A stretch of DNA of 64,000 nucleotides from Stackebrandtia nassauensis DSM 44728 (GTDB lineage Bacteria; Actinomycetota; Actinomycetes; Mycobacteriales; Micromonosporaceae), in contig NC_013947.1 of the NCBI RefSeq assembly GCF_000024545.1, positions 186,001-250,000 on the forward strand, given 5' to 3'. Below, piece by piece: positions 52,529 through 63,271 of this stretch (positions within the stretch are counted from its first letter, which is position 1; each line of letters starts with the position of its first letter). The notes below the pieces were generated by a model that saw nothing but the letters and a program-made list of their open reading frames with translations, did no database searches and was not told where the DNA came from. Both the position numbers and the translations under genes were made by a program.

Positions 52529-52769
52529 GGGCGGTCTCCTTGTCCGAGTCGATGCTATGCGGCCGAAGCCCTCCGGTGGGGAAACCGAGGGCCGACCCTG
52601 TACCGCGAGGCCCCCTACCCTCGGCCCGGCGGGGCGCGGCAAGGAATTTCCCTCGTAGCGACGGCCGGGTCCGGACCCCTACCTTTTGCATCGAACCATC
52701 GATGGATATCGAATCCTGGTTCGGTTTCACGAGCGTCGCCCGCCCACGGCGCGTTGAAAGGAATGCCCC

Positions 52770-54560
52770 ATGAAGCTCCCACCCGCCCGGCGCCTCCTGG
52801 TGGCCGTCGGCACGGTCACGGCCATCACGGCCACCACCGTGCTCGCCGGCGCCCCGGCCGCGCACGCGGCCGAAGCCGAGATCGTCAACAGCGACGCATC
52901 CGGCGTCATCGAGGACCGCTACATCGCGGTCCTGCGCGACAGCGCGGTCAAAGCCACCCAGAAGTCGGTCGACGCCAAGGCCGAAACGCTCGCCGACAAG
53001 TACCACGGTGAGATCGACCGCACCTACCACGCCACCATCCGCGGTTTCGCCACCACCATGGACGAATCCGACGCGAAGCGGCTGGCGGCCGACCCGGTCG
53101 TCGACTACGTCGAGACCGTCCGCGAGGTCAAACTGGCCGAGGACCAGACCAACCCGCCCAGCTGGGGTCTGGACCGCGTCGACCAGAACAACCTGCCGCT
53201 GGACAAGAAGTTCAGCTACCCGACCCAGGCCGGAGACGGCGTCACGGTCTACGTCCTCGACACCGGGGTTCGACTGAGCCACCAGACTTTCGGCGGCCGC
53301 GCGAAGTCGGGCTACGACTTCATCGACAACGACGCCAACGCCTCCGACTGCCACGGACACGGCACCCACGTCGCCGGAACGACCGCCGGAAGCCAGTATG
53401 GTCTCGCCAAGAAGGCCGACGTCGTGTCGGTACGGGTCCTCGACTGCCAGGGCTTCGGCGACAACGCCCTCATCGCCGACGGCATCGACTGGGTCACCGA
53501 GCACGCCGTCAAACCGGCGGTCGCCAACATGAGCCTCGGTGACACCCAGCCCAGCCCGGTCATGGAGGACGCCGTGCAGCGTTCCATCGACGCCGGGATC
53601 CAGTACTCGCTGGCGGCCGGGAACAACAGCGGCGACGCCTGCAGTTTCTCCCCGGCGCGGCTGCCCGCGGCCGTGACCGTCGGATCAACCGCTGAATCCG
53701 ACGGCCGCAGCTCGTTCAGCAACTACGGCCGCTGCCTCGACCTGTTCGCGCCCGGCTCGAACATCGTGTCCTCGGCCAACTCCGGCGACTCCGGCCAGGC
53801 CACCATGAGCGGCACCTCGATGGCCGCGCCACACGTGGCCGGGGCGATCGCGCTCTACCTGGGACAGAACCCGAACGCGACCCCGCAACAGGTTCGCGAC
53901 GCCATCGTCACCAACGGCACCGCCGGAAAGGTCACCAACCCGGGCTCGGGTTCGCCGAATGTCCTGCTGTACAGCGGTTTCATCAACGAACCACCCGCCG
54001 AGCACGACTTCAGCATCGCCGCCGACCCCGGCTCGGCGACCGTCGAACCCGGACAGTCGGCCAAGACCACGGTGTCCACGAAGGTCACCAAGGGACAGGC
54101 CCAGCAGCTGAAACTCTCCGCCACCGGACTGCCGTCCGGCGCCCAGGCCAGCTTCGACCCGGCCGCCATCGCCTCCGGCGAGAGCTCACAACTGTCGATC
54201 GCGACCTCGTCCGGCACCCCCAAGGGCTCGTACCCGGTGACCATCACCGCCGAAGGCACCGAAGCCACCCGCACCGCGAGCTTCACGCTCCAGGTAGGAG
54301 CCGACGGCGGCAACAAACAACCGATCGCCGACTTCACCTCGAACTGCTTCGCCGGTATCGGCTACTGCTTCTTCGACGGCAACGGCTCCTCCGACCCGGA
54401 CGGCTCCGTCGCCAGCTACAAGTGGAACTTCGGTGACGGCACCACCGGCACCGGAGCCGCACCCTTCCACCGCTACTCACCCGGAACCTACAAGGTGACC
54501 CTCACGGTCACCGACAACAAGGGAGCGACCGGATCGGTCACCAAGACCGTCACAGTCTGA
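52770..54560 (+). CDS. secreted subtilisin-like (S8) serine protease with PKD domain
   Basis: 596 residues. AAAGGAA precedes the ATG. Signal peptide about 1-33 (ending AAHA). Inhibitor I9 propeptide about 45-125 ([18 protein letters not shown]). S8 domain about 135-405 of the proteinase-K type: Asp in VYVLDTGVR, His in HGHGTHVAG, oxyanion Asn in AAGNNSGD, Ser in [14 protein letters not shown] beta domain at about 412-505 and a PKD domain at about 512-596 ([20 protein letters not shown]) probably bind substrate or cell wall. Divergent from the LuxR gene across 241 bp. Confidence 0.96.
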   Translation: MKLPPARRLLVAVGTVTAITATTVLAGAPAAHAAEAEIVNSDASGVIEDRYIAVLRDSAVKATQKSVDAKAETLADKYHGEIDRTYHATIRGFATTMDESDAKRLAADPVVDYVETVREVKLAEDQTNPPSWGLDRVDQNNLPLDKKFSYPTQAGDGVTVYVLDTGVRLSHQTFGGRAKSGYDFIDNDANASDCHGHGTHVAGTTAGSQYGLAKKADVVSVRVLDCQGFGDNALIADGIDWVTEHAVKPAVANMSLGDTQPSPVMEDAVQRSIDAGIQYSLAAGNNSGDACSFSPARLPAAVTVGSTAESDGRSSFSNYGRCLDLFAPGSNIVSSANSGDSGQATMSGTSMAAPHVAGAIALYLGQNPNATPQQVRDAIVTNGTAGKVTNPGSGSPNVLLYSGFINEPPAEHDFSIAADPGSATVEPGQSAKTTVSTKVTKGQAQQLKLSATGLPSGAQASFDPAAIASGESSQLSIATSSGTPKGSYPVTITAEGTEATRTASFTLQVGADGGNKQPIADFTSNCFAGIGYCFFDGNGSSDPDGSVASYKWNFGDGTTGTGAAPFHRYSPGTYKVTLTVTDNKGATGSVTKTVTV

Positions 54561-54576
54561 TCTCACCGGCCCACAC

Positions 54577-54618
54577 CATGGCCTCCGGACAACCGTCATG
54601 TGTTGTCCGGAGGCCATG
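54577..54618. terminator. strong hairpin after the subtilisin gene
   Basis: A perfect 17-bp stem (54577-54593 with 54602-54618) and 8-base loop begins 17 bases after the protease stop. No T-tract, but the stem is long and GC-rich. Confidence 0.8.
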
Positions 54619-54658
54619 TCGGCTGAGCATCGCATCGAAATGCGCTAATGTCTGCCGT

Positions 54659-55699
54659 GTGATTCGATCCGTACGTCACGTCACCGGCCGGGCCGTGACC
54701 CGCGGCTGCCTGGTCCCGCTCGTCGTCACCGCGCTGGCTTCGCCCGGCGTCGCGTGGGGCGCCGACTTCGAGGACAACCCGTGGCTGGAGCAGCGGGTCA
54801 TGGACATGGCCCACTCCGGCGGCGAGATCGAAGCACCCACCAACACCATGTACGCCTTCAAACGCGCGGTCGGGCTCGGCGCCGACATGATCGAGTTGGA
54901 CGTACAGTCCACAGCGGACGACGAACTCGTCGTGCTGCACAACGCGACCGTCGACGACACCACCAATGGCTCCGGCGAGGTCGCGGACCTGAGCACCGAC
55001 GAGATGCGCGCCCTGGACGCCGCCCACAACTTCGTCCCCGGCACCGGAACCGCACCGGGACGACCCGAGGAGGACTACCCGCTGCGGGGCGTGCGCACCG
55101 GCCAGATCCCACCGCCCGACGGCTACACCGCCGACGACTTCGCGATCCCCACCCTCGCCGAGGTCTTCGCGACCTTCCCCGAAGTTCCCATCAACATCGA
55201 GATCAAGGGCCGAGCCGACACCGACCTGCTGTCGTTCCGCCACAACGCGAAACTGCTCGCCGCGTTCCTCGAGGACTCCGGGCGCACCGACGTCATCGTG
55301 ACCTCCTTCAACGACGCCGCCCTGGCCACGTTCCACCATCGAGCCCCCGAAGTGCCGCTGGCACCGGGGATGGCGGGCATCGCGGCCTACTTCTTCGCGG
55401 GCGTCAAACCCCAGCCCGGCACGGTCGCGCTGCAGATCCCGGTGACGTTCAACGGCATCCGGGTGGCCACCCCGGCCTTCATCGAACGCGCCCACCGCGA
55501 CGGTTACGCCGTCCACATCTGGTTCTCCGGCTCCGCGCCCGAAACCGAGGCCACCTACAACGAACTCATCGACGCCTGCGCCGACGCGCTCATGCCCGCG
55601 CGACCGTCGCTGCTGGAGGAGATCCTCGACGAACGCGGCATCGTCCGCCCCGGCCGCCCCGGCATCGATCCCTGTTTCGAGTCCGGGGCGCCCGGGTAG
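54659..55699 (+). CDS. secreted glycerophosphodiester phosphodiesterase
   Basis: 346 residues from GTG 54659 (MIRSVRHVTGRAVTRGCLVP); longer frames would run through the upstream hairpin. A signal peptide of about 35 residues ends near GVAWGAD. GDPD TIM barrel: MAHSGGEIEAPTNT near residue 44 (catalytic His, in a variant of the HRG motif), IELDVQ (metal Glu and Asp), LVVLHNATVDDTTNG (second His), NIEIKG. It hydrolyses deacylated phospholipids or teichoic-acid glycerophosphodiesters outside the cell. TAATGT 10 bases upstream of the GTG may be a -10 of a near-leaderless transcript. Confidence 0.9.
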   Translation: MIRSVRHVTGRAVTRGCLVPLVVTALASPGVAWGADFEDNPWLEQRVMDMAHSGGEIEAPTNTMYAFKRAVGLGADMIELDVQSTADDELVVLHNATVDDTTNGSGEVADLSTDEMRALDAAHNFVPGTGTAPGRPEEDYPLRGVRTGQIPPPDGYTADDFAIPTLAEVFATFPEVPINIEIKGRADTDLLSFRHNAKLLAAFLEDSGRTDVIVTSFNDAALATFHHRAPEVPLAPGMAGIAAYFFAGVKPQPGTVALQIPVTFNGIRVATPAFIERAHRDGYAVHIWFSGSAPETEATYNELIDACADALMPARPSLLEEILDERGIVRPGRPGIDPCFESGAPG

Positions 55700-55708
55700 T
55701 AACACCCC

Positions 55709-55891
55709 ATGTTCGCAGCCAGCAGGAAATCCAAGGCCGTGTCGAAGCGGGCCAAGGACGCGCCCGCGAACGGGGGCACCATGATCGGCCGGATCCCGAA
55801 ACCCGTGTGGACCCTGATCACGACCGCGGTCACCGCCGGGGTCGGCATGTTCATGAAGTGGCTGCGCGACCGGCCCGGTAAAGCCCGCTGA
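55709..55891 (+). CDS. small membrane-associated protein, 60 aa
   Basis: Begins 9 bases after the GDPD stop. A basic N-terminal third (RKSKAVSKRAKD) is followed by one hydrophobic segment, VWTLITTAVTAGVGMFMKWL, and a basic tail. No ribosome site is visible, and the frame may be chance, but its composition and position before a terminator are those of a small membrane peptide. No family recognised. Confidence 0.5.
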   Translation: MFAASRKSKAVSKRAKDAPANGGTMIGRIPKPVWTLITTAVTAGVGMFMKWLRDRPGKAR

Positions 55892-55901
55892 CAGTCGAGG
55901 G

Positions 55902-55938
55902 CAATCCGGCCGGCCGCAACCGGCGGCCGTCCGGATTG
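55902..55938. terminator. bidirectional hairpin terminator
   Basis: CAATCCGG-CGGCCG pairs with CGGCCG-CCGGATTG around a short loop, with one unpaired or mismatched base per arm. It lies between the convergent small ORF/GDPD unit and the SMP-30 gene. Confidence 0.75.
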
Positions 55939-55943
55939 TCGAT

Positions 55944-56828
55944 CTACGGCCAACCGACGCCCGCCGCCGGGGCCGGGACCGCCAGCAGCTGACCGGTGCG
56001 GCCACCGAACGGGTTCTCCGGATTCCAGGTGGCCGCGACGACGTACAGCGTGCGCCGTTCGGGACCGCCCAGCATGCACGCGAACGGGGACCTGTCGAAG
56101 TCGACCCGGTCCAGGATCTCGCCGCCCTCGGCCACCCGCACGCAGTCGGTCTCGCCGCTGGAGGTCCACACCGCGCCGTCCGCGTCGCGGCAGATGCCGT
56201 CGGGCCCAAGGCCTTCGGCCCACACCCGCCGCCCGGACAGTCCGCCGTCGGCGGCCACGTCGAAGGCGGAAAGCCTGCCCGCGAACGACTCCGAGATGAT
56301 CAGCGTCGCGTTGTCCGGCGTGACCAGCATGCCGTTGGGGAAGGCGATGTCCTCGGCGACGATCCGGGAACGACCGTCCGGTGTGATCAGTGCGATGAAA
56401 CCGGGCACGAAGCCCGGCCGCAGGTGCAGCGGCCGCTGATCAGTGTGGTCTAGTGTGGATATGAACGACAGGAAGTCGAAGTCGGCGCCGTTGACGTAGA
56501 CGTTGCCGCGTCCGTCCACGACGATCTCGTTGAAACCACTGGGAAGCCCCGACAGGTCGGCGTGCGAGACGATGTCGCCGTTGGGTTCCCGGCGCAACAG
56601 CCTGCCGCGCTCGGTGTTCTTCGGGACGATCAGCATCCGGCCGTCCGGCAGCCAGTCGATCGAATGCGGATCCACCTCGGCGTCGCGCAGCACCACTTCG
56701 GCGTTCCCGTCGGGATCGACGGCGATGATCTCGTGGGCACCCCAGTTGCAGAACCACAACCGGCCCTCGTGCCAGCGGGGCGACTCCCCGACGACCAGAT
56801 CCGACAGCACCACTTTCGGTTCGTCCAT
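55944..56828 (-). CDS. SMP-30/gluconolactonase-family protein
   Basis: 294 residues. Six-bladed propeller hydrolase: metal Glu in VVGESPRWHEG (residue about 15), Asn/Asp metal ligands in SGFNEIVVDGRGNVYVN, FPNGMLVTPD and GLGPDGICRDADG. Members hydrolyse sugar lactones such as gluconolactone. Monocistronic in appearance, after AGGAGGAAG before the ATG. The actual substrate is not known. Confidence 0.9.
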   Translation of the reverse strand: MDEPKVVLSDLVVGESPRWHEGRLWFCNWGAHEIIAVDPDGNAEVVLRDAEVDPHSIDWLPDGRMLIVPKNTERGRLLRREPNGDIVSHADLSGLPSGFNEIVVDGRGNVYVNGADFDFLSFISTLDHTDQRPLHLRPGFVPGFIALITPDGRSRIVAEDIAFPNGMLVTPDNATLIISESFAGRLSAFDVAADGGLSGRRVWAEGLGPDGICRDADGAVWTSSGETDCVRVAEGGEILDRVDFDRSPFACMLGGPERRTLYVVAATWNPENPFGGRTGQLLAVPAPAAGVGWP

Positions 56829-56894
56829 GTCTTCCTCCTCTGCTCACCCTTTATACGAACGGCGCGCCCGGATATCGACAGTCCGCCGAAAACC

Positions 56895-57806
56895 TCAGTC
56901 CCCGACGACGGCCAGCTCCAGTTCCGCCAACCGCGCCGGGTCGGCGACGACGTCGATGCCGGTGATGCGCTCGCCGTCGAAACCGAACCGCAGCACCAGC
57001 CGCAGCCGTCCGCCAGGCGCCATGAGCAGGCCGACCGCGCCGTCGATGAGCACCAGCCCCGTGAACCGGGCCCGGCCGGTGGCCGCCATCGCCGTCTCGG
57101 CGACCGTGGTGGCGCCGCTGATCGTGATGGGCCGCGCGCTGGGAACCACGTGACGGTCGGCGCGCAGCGTCACGCTCGGGTCCAGCAGTGCCACCAGGGC
57201 CTCCAGGTCGGCGCCGCGCACCGCGGTGAGGAACGCGTCGACGACCGGCCGCTGCCGGTCCAGTTCGGCGCGCGACACCGCGGCACCGCCCTTGACCCGG
57301 CGCCGGGCCCGGCTGGCCAGCTGCCGGGTCGCGGCCGCCGACCGGTCCACCAGCGGCGCGATCTCCTCGAACGGCACCGTGAACATGTCGTGCAGCACGA
57401 ACGCCAGCCGTTCGCCGGGACTGAGCGTGTCCAGCAGCACCAGCAGCGCCAGCCCGACCGAGTCGGCCATCACCGCCTCCCGCTCCGGATCGGCGTCGGT
57501 GGCCGGGTGCCGCTCCAGCTCGGTGTCCGCGCCGCGCCGCCCGTCGTCGGTCACGGCGTCGATGGACACCTCACGCCGGGTCCGCCTGGCCCGCAACATG
57601 TTGAGGCACACCCGTCCCGTGACCGTGGTCAGCCAGCCGGGCAGGTTCGCCACCTCGGCGGTGTCGGCGCGGCTGTAGCGCAGCCAGGTCTCCTGGACGG
57701 CGTCCTCGGCCTCGGCCAGCGAACCGAGCATCCGGTAGGCGACCGCCCGCAGCCGGGCCCGGTTCTCCTCGAACCGCCGAGCGGCCTCGCCGAGTTCGTC
57801 AACCAC
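56895..57806 (-). CDS. ECF41-type (SigJ-like) sigma factor with SnoaL-like C-terminal domain
   Basis: 303 residues, GTG start behind GAGGA. Sigma-2 about 10-80 (YRMLGSLAEAEDAVQETWLR, LTTVTGRVCLNMLRARR), sigma-4 about 125-180 (LSPGERLAFVLHDMFTVPFE, EIAPLVDRSAAATRQLASRA). The C-terminal 110 residues are SnoaL-like (VDAFLTAVRGADLEALVALL, DPSVTLRAD). In the ECF41 group this domain replaces an anti-sigma factor in modulating activity. Group members lie beside an oxidoreductase or carboxymuconolactone-type gene they control; here a divergent NAD(P)-binding protein fills that role. Confidence 0.92.
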   Translation of the reverse strand: MVDELGEAARRFEENRARLRAVAYRMLGSLAEAEDAVQETWLRYSRADTAEVANLPGWLTTVTGRVCLNMLRARRTRREVSIDAVTDDGRRGADTELERHPATDADPEREAVMADSVGLALLVLLDTLSPGERLAFVLHDMFTVPFEEIAPLVDRSAAATRQLASRARRRVKGGAAVSRAELDRQRPVVDAFLTAVRGADLEALVALLDPSVTLRADRHVVPSARPITISGATTVAETAMAATGRARFTGLVLIDGAVGLLMAPGGRLRLVLRFGFDGERITGIDVVADPARLAELELAVVGD

Positions 57807-57919
57807 GTCACATTCCTCTTCGCGCCGTCACAACCGAGGGCCGCCGGGTTTCACACCGGCAAGACCGAAACCTAACCGACCGGAACCCCCGGCCGGTTGC
57901 CGAACGGAGGAAAGCCGAC

Positions 57920-58687
57920 ATGAGCGCATCGATTCTGGTCACCGGCGGAACCGGCACCCTGGGCCGCCTGGTCACCCCGCTGCTGCGCGACACCGGGGCG
58001 AGGCTGCGGGTGCTCAGCCGTGGCAGCCGCGCGACCGAGCCGGGCGTCGAACACGTCACCGGCGACCTGCTCAAGAACGAGGGTCTGACCGCCGCCGTCG
58101 CCGGGGTCGACACGATCCTGCACCTGGCGGGCGGGGCCAAGGGCGACGCCGAGGCCACCGCCAACCTGGTGAGGGCCGCCCACCGGGCCGGAACGGTCCG
58201 CCACCTGGTGCATATCTCCGTCATCGGCGCCGACCGGATGCCGCTGGCCTGGTTCGCCAACCAGCGCGGCGCCGAACAGGCCGTCACCGAATCCGGACTG
58301 CCGTGGACGATGCTGCGGGCGGCCCAGTTCCACGACCTGGTGCTCACCATGGTGCGCGGTATGTCCAAACTGCCACTGATCCCCGCCCCCGGCGGCCTGC
58401 GCTTCCAACCGGTCGCCACCGCCGACGTCGCGTCCCGGCTGGCCGAACTCACCCTCGGCGACCCCGCCGGACTCGTGCCCGACCTCGCCGGACCGACCGT
58501 CTACACACTCGACGAACTGGTGCGCGGCTACCTGTCCGCCAACGGCAGGCGACGGCTGTTCCTGCCCATCCGGATCCCCGGCAAAGCGGGCCGCGCCTAC
58601 CGGGCGGGCCACAACCTCAACCTGGACACCGCCGTCACCGGCGAGCACACCTGGGAGGACTTCCTCGCCGACCGCGTCCCCGCCTGA
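57920..58687 (+). CDS. NAD(P)-binding, NmrA/atypical SDR family protein
   Basis: 255 residues, GGAGGAAAG upstream. N-terminal dinucleotide motif ILVTGGTGTLGRLV (TGGxGxxG), then VEHVTGDLL and HLVHISVIGADR. It lacks the YxxxK catalytic pair of classical short-chain dehydrogenases, so it is an atypical SDR, possibly a redox sensor or quinone/flavin reductase. Divergent from an ECF41 sigma factor across 113 bp, a known pairing in which the sigma factor controls this gene. Confidence 0.88.
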   Translation: MSASILVTGGTGTLGRLVTPLLRDTGARLRVLSRGSRATEPGVEHVTGDLLKNEGLTAAVAGVDTILHLAGGAKGDAEATANLVRAAHRAGTVRHLVHISVIGADRMPLAWFANQRGAEQAVTESGLPWTMLRAAQFHDLVLTMVRGMSKLPLIPAPGGLRFQPVATADVASRLAELTLGDPAGLVPDLAGPTVYTLDELVRGYLSANGRRRLFLPIRIPGKAGRAYRAGHNLNLDTAVTGEHTWEDFLADRVPA

Positions 58688-58698
58688 CGAACACGCCA

Positions 58699-58728
58699 AC
58701 GGCCCCCGGCCAACAATCCGGGGGCCGT
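58699..58728. terminator. hairpin between convergent genes
   Basis: A perfect 11-bp stem (ACGGCCCCCGG with CCGGGGGCCGT) and 8-base loop, 12 bases after the SDR stop and 12 before the VOC stop; acts in both directions. Confidence 0.85.
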
Positions 58729-58740
58729 CGCGCGTCTCGG

Positions 58741-59148
58741 CTACTCCTGCGGCATCGCGGAGAGGTCCATGAACATGACCTCCCAGTGGTGGCCGTCCAG
58801 GTCGAAGAAGGCCCGCCCGTACATGAAGCCCTCGTCCTTGGCCTCACCGGCTTCCTTGCCACCGGCGGCGATCGCGGCGTCGACAAGCTCGTCAACCTTG
58901 CCGCGGCTCTCGACACCCAGCGCGTGGACCGATTCCACGGTGGTGGCGGTGTCGGCGATCGTGCGGCTGTCGAAGGTGGAGAAGAACTCCTCGCGCAGCA
59001 GCATGACGACGATGTTCTCCGCGATCACAATGCTGGCGGCGTTGTCGTCGCTGAAGTCCTTGTTCAGTTCGAATCCCAGCGCGGTGTAGAACTTCTTCGC
59101 GGCTTCCAGGTCCTTGACCGGCAGGTTCGGGAAGATCATGATGCTCAT
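58741..59148 (-). CDS. VOC-family (glyoxalase/bleomycin-resistance-like) protein
   Basis: 135 residues. N-terminal IMIFPNLPVKDLEAAKKFY and C-terminal GRAFFDLDGHHWEVMFMD are the paired beta-alpha-beta-beta-beta modules of the vicinal-oxygen-chelate fold; the closing DGHHWEV supplies a metal ligand Glu. Probably a small dimeric enzyme or binding protein, substrate unknown. Divergent from the RibD-like gene. Confidence 0.88.
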   Translation of the reverse strand: MSIMIFPNLPVKDLEAAKKFYTALGFELNKDFSDDNAASIVIAENIVVMLLREEFFSTFDSRTIADTATTVESVHALGVESRGKVDELVDAAIAAGGKEAGEAKDEGFMYGRAFFDLDGHHWEVMFMDLSAMPQE

Positions 59149-59291
59149 TGGTGTGGCCTTTCAGGTCTCAGTTTGTCGTTGTCGGTATAGACGACACGAC
59201 CGCGGTGAACTCATCGCTGCCGGACCGAGGAATTCGAAATTCTTTTCCGGTGAAACCTACACTCGGCTCTACAACGATGAAAGGGCTTGAC

Positions 59292-59846
59292 ATGGCCAGA
59301 TTGGTCTATTCCGCGATCATGTCACTGGACGGCTACATAGCCGACGAGAACGGGGAATTCGGCTGGGCGATGCCCTCCGACGAGGTTCACGGCTTCATCA
59401 ACGACCGCATGCGTTCCATCGGCACCCACCTGTACGGCCGGGTGCTCTACGAGACGATGACCGGCTGGGAGACCGACCCGTCCCTGGCCGAACAACCGCT
59501 GGGCCGTGACTTCGCCGAGCAGTGGCAGGCCGCGGACAAGATCGTCTACTCCACCACCCTCGACAAGCCCGTCACCGCGAAGACCCGCATCGAGCGCGAG
59601 TTCGACCCGGTGGTGGTCCAGGGCCTGAAGGACACCGCCGAAGCCGACCTCCTCATCGGCGGCCCGGTACTTGCCGCCCATGCCTTCGCGGCCGGACTGG
59701 TCGACGTGTGCGAGCTGTACGTCGTCCCGGTGATCGTCGGCGGCGGCCACCTGGGCCTGCCGGAGGGCCTGTTCCTGAACCTGGAACTGCTGGAGGAACG
59801 ACGCTTCGCGAACGGTTTCGTGCTGTTGCGCTACAAGGTGGGCTGA
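59292..59846 (+). CDS. RibD C-terminal/dihydrofolate-reductase-like protein
   Basis: 184 residues. Start MARLVYSAIMSLDGYIADEN at 59292 behind AAAGGG; an ATG 15 bases earlier is possible. SLDGYIADENGEFGWAMPSD and LYGRVLYETMTGWETDP are typical of the YyaP/YwjB-like group, and LLIGGPVLAAHAFAAGLVD is the NADPH-binding part. Resembles NADPH-dependent pteridine or pyrimidine reductases, though these homologues mostly lack a known substrate. Confidence 0.88.
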   Translation: MARLVYSAIMSLDGYIADENGEFGWAMPSDEVHGFINDRMRSIGTHLYGRVLYETMTGWETDPSLAEQPLGRDFAEQWQAADKIVYSTTLDKPVTAKTRIEREFDPVVVQGLKDTAEADLLIGGPVLAAHAFAAGLVDVCELYVVPVIVGGGHLGLPEGLFLNLELLEERRFANGFVLLRYKVG

Positions 59847-59883
59847 GCGAGTCCGCCGCCACCGACGGGTCCCGGAGACGAAC

Positions 59884-59924
59884 GGACGGGGGTTATCCAC
59901 AACAGTTGTGGATAACCCCCGTCC
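59884..59924. repeat. 41-bp perfect palindrome with two DnaA boxes
   Basis: 20-bp perfect arms around a single central A (59904). Each arm contains TTATCCACA, the consensus DnaA box (59893-59901 and, inverted, 59907-59915). It lies between the convergent RibD-like gene and glyA, so transcription termination is one function; there is no T-tract. Confidence 0.9.
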
Positions 59925-59945
59925 TGTGGAAAATCTACTGAGGAC

Positions 59946-61209
<1,264 letters not shown>

Positions 61210-61217
<8 letters not shown>

Positions 61218-61668
61218 CAGTACGTCCGCCCTCTCGCGTCAGAACACCATTCAACGCTGAGGCTAGCCGTCGGTCTAAGGCCAGCGGATCCCGGCTGTAC
61301 AGCAGCTCAAGGATCGAACGGGCAGTCGAACTCCACCTGTCCAGCCATTCCTGGGACGGCGGCGCGGTGCGTGGCGGCAGCTCCTGCAGCAATCCGCGAA
61401 ATAGTGGGTGCGAGGCCATCGAGCGGGCGGTTTCCTCGTACTCGTCGGTGGTCTGCTCGCGGTGGTGGCGTTGCACCGGCGGACGTTCGTTGCGGAACAC
61501 GGTCTGCGGGAAGTCGCCGCCCCGCGGGCCCCGGCCGAAATCGGCGGGATCGGCGACTCGGCGGCCGTCGGTCATGAGGCCCCGGGGGTTCTGGCGGGGG
61601 TCGAAGCCGTCGGGCGGTTGCGGCTGACCGTTGTCATCGGGTTGATTCACCCCGACAGGGTGCCGCAT
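61210..61668 (-). CDS. hypothetical protein, helical C-terminus
   Basis: 152 residues from ATG 61668, or 147 from GTG 61653. The first 60 residues are Pro/Gly/Arg-rich and look disordered (DDNGQPQPPDGFDPRQNPRG). The last 75 form helices (SMASHPLFRGLLQELPPRTA, SILELLYSRDPLALDRRLA). No family recognised. Overlap with glyA suggests co-expression. Confidence 0.7.
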
Positions 61669-61789
61669 ACCGGCGCCCGGCGCGGGGTATTCGGTACACG
61701 CCGCGCGTTTTCCTCACCCGCGCGGGCGAACCCATCACTGCCAGTTGAGATCTTTGCCACTCGACTCGCAAACCCATAGGCTCTCATCC

Positions 61790-63253
61790 ATGTCTAAATC
61801 AACACCCGTGAACGCGATAGGCACGGCCTTCGCTGTCGCGGTCCTGGCCGCCCTCGCCCAACTGGGCCTCGCCACGGGTCTGGCCATCCTCATCTGGCGC
61901 TCCGGCTCGGCCGCGGAATGGGCGGCCCAGCTTTCCTGGGGAGCGTTCCTGGCCGCAGTGGCCACCATCGCCGGTGGCCTGGTCGCCGGACGCCTCATCA
62001 CCGACACCGGGCCGCGCATCACCGCGGTGCTGGCGTCGGGCATCGGCGCGTTCACCCTGGCGCCGCTGATCGCGGTGCCCGCCATGCGATTCGAGGACGC
62101 CCCGATCGCCACCGCGCCGTTCGCGGCCGTCGGCATCGGCGTCCTGGCCGGGCTGCTCCTGTCCGGACTGGCACTGGCCTGGCGCGCGATCAAGATCTCG
62201 GTGCTGGCCACCATCGCGCTGACCTGGGTCCTGGCGATCCTGGCCGCCTTCGTGCCGGTCGACGACGCCTCCCGCATCGTCAAGGTGGCGGTGTGGGGCG
62301 AGTGGAAGGGCCTGTCGGCCTCGGCGCCCATCGTCCCGGCACTGCTGGTGGGCACGCTGCTGATCGGCATGATCACCGCCTGGGTCATGACCTCTCCCGA
62401 CGCCGTCGGCGACCACCGCATCACCGCCATCTCCGGCGCCGTCGGACCGCTGCTGCTGGTCGCCGCCTACGCGGCCGCCGGACAGGACGACGTCCGCGTC
62501 GATCCACAGTGGCACGGCATGGGCGTCGGCACCGGCGCCGTCGTGGCCGGTCTGCTGGGTGGCCTGCTGGTGACGGCACTGCGCCGCGCCCCCTCGCCCG
62601 CCCCGGCCGTCGACACGGCGTTGACCCCCACCGCGACCGCCACCGCCAGCGTCGAACCCGGCAGCCTCGGCGACCCGTCCGAGGACGACCGCACCCAGAC
62701 CGTCCCCGCGATGCCGCGCGCCGACCAGACCTACGAGGTCCCCGCCGCCCCGCCGCCGTTCCCGCCCCCGCCCGCCGAGAACCTCGACCCCTACGTGAGC
62801 GCCGAGTACGACGAGGCCCAGCTCACCCAGTACGTCGACGCCACCGCCGCCGCGGGGCACCAGGCCGAGGTGCGCGGCACCGAGTTCGACGAACCCGAGC
62901 CGCCGCCACCGCCGCCCGCCCCGGAACCCGAACCCCAACCCGAACCGGCGAAGAAGACCGCCAAGAAGGCCCGCAAGACCGCGAAACCCAAGCCCAAACC
63001 CGAACCGGCCCCCGAGCCCGAGGCCGAGCAGGCCCTGTTCCCACCCCCGGAACCGGAGTCCGACCCGGGCAAGACCAAGGCGATGCCCGCCGCCAAACCC
63101 GACGAGACCGACCCCGACGAGAACTGGTACTCGGAGCTGCGCGACGAGAACGCCTTCATCAACGACCACAACGAAACCCCCGACTCGGCTCCCGAACCCG
63201 AGGCCGCCCCGCAGAAGAAACGCCGTTGGGGCCGCAAGAAGAAGGAAGACTGA
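61790..63253 (+). CDS. membrane protein with Pro/Lys-rich cytosolic tail
   Basis: 487 residues from ATG 61790 (MSKSTPVNAIGTAFAVAVLA). Residues 1-270 contain about 7-8 hydrophobic segments. Residues 280-487 are a low-complexity tail with PPPFPPPPAENLDPYVSAEY, alternating PEPEP runs, Lys/Ala stretches (KKTAKKARKTAKPKPKPEP) and a basic end (KKRRWGRKKKED). No catalytic motif. Such tails occur in actinobacterial cell-envelope proteins, but the function is not known. Followed by a textbook terminator. Confidence 0.85.
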   Translation: MSKSTPVNAIGTAFAVAVLAALAQLGLATGLAILIWRSGSAAEWAAQLSWGAFLAAVATIAGGLVAGRLITDTGPRITAVLASGIGAFTLAPLIAVPAMRFEDAPIATAPFAAVGIGVLAGLLLSGLALAWRAIKISVLATIALTWVLAILAAFVPVDDASRIVKVAVWGEWKGLSASAPIVPALLVGTLLIGMITAWVMTSPDAVGDHRITAISGAVGPLLLVAAYAAAGQDDVRVDPQWHGMGVGTGAVVAGLLGGLLVTALRRAPSPAPAVDTALTPTATATASVEPGSLGDPSEDDRTQTVPAMPRADQTYEVPAAPPPFPPPPAENLDPYVSAEYDEAQLTQYVDATAAAGHQAEVRGTEFDEPEPPPPPPAPEPEPQPEPAKKTAKKARKTAKPKPKPEPAPEPEAEQALFPPPEPESDPGKTKAMPAAKPDETDPDENWYSELRDENAFINDHNETPDSAPEPEAAPQKKRRWGRKKKED

Positions 63254-63271
63254 GCCACTTCGACAGCTCAG

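Noticed and set aside
57807-57919. ECF41 target promoter between the sigma factor and the SDR gene
   Set aside because: A GTCACA-like -35 is present, but no convincing -10 at proper spacing was found, so no site is claimed.
59884-59924. Chromosomal replication origin
   Set aside because: Only two DnaA boxes, both in one palindrome, with no dnaA, dnaN or AT-rich unwinding region; treated as a palindrome with boxes.
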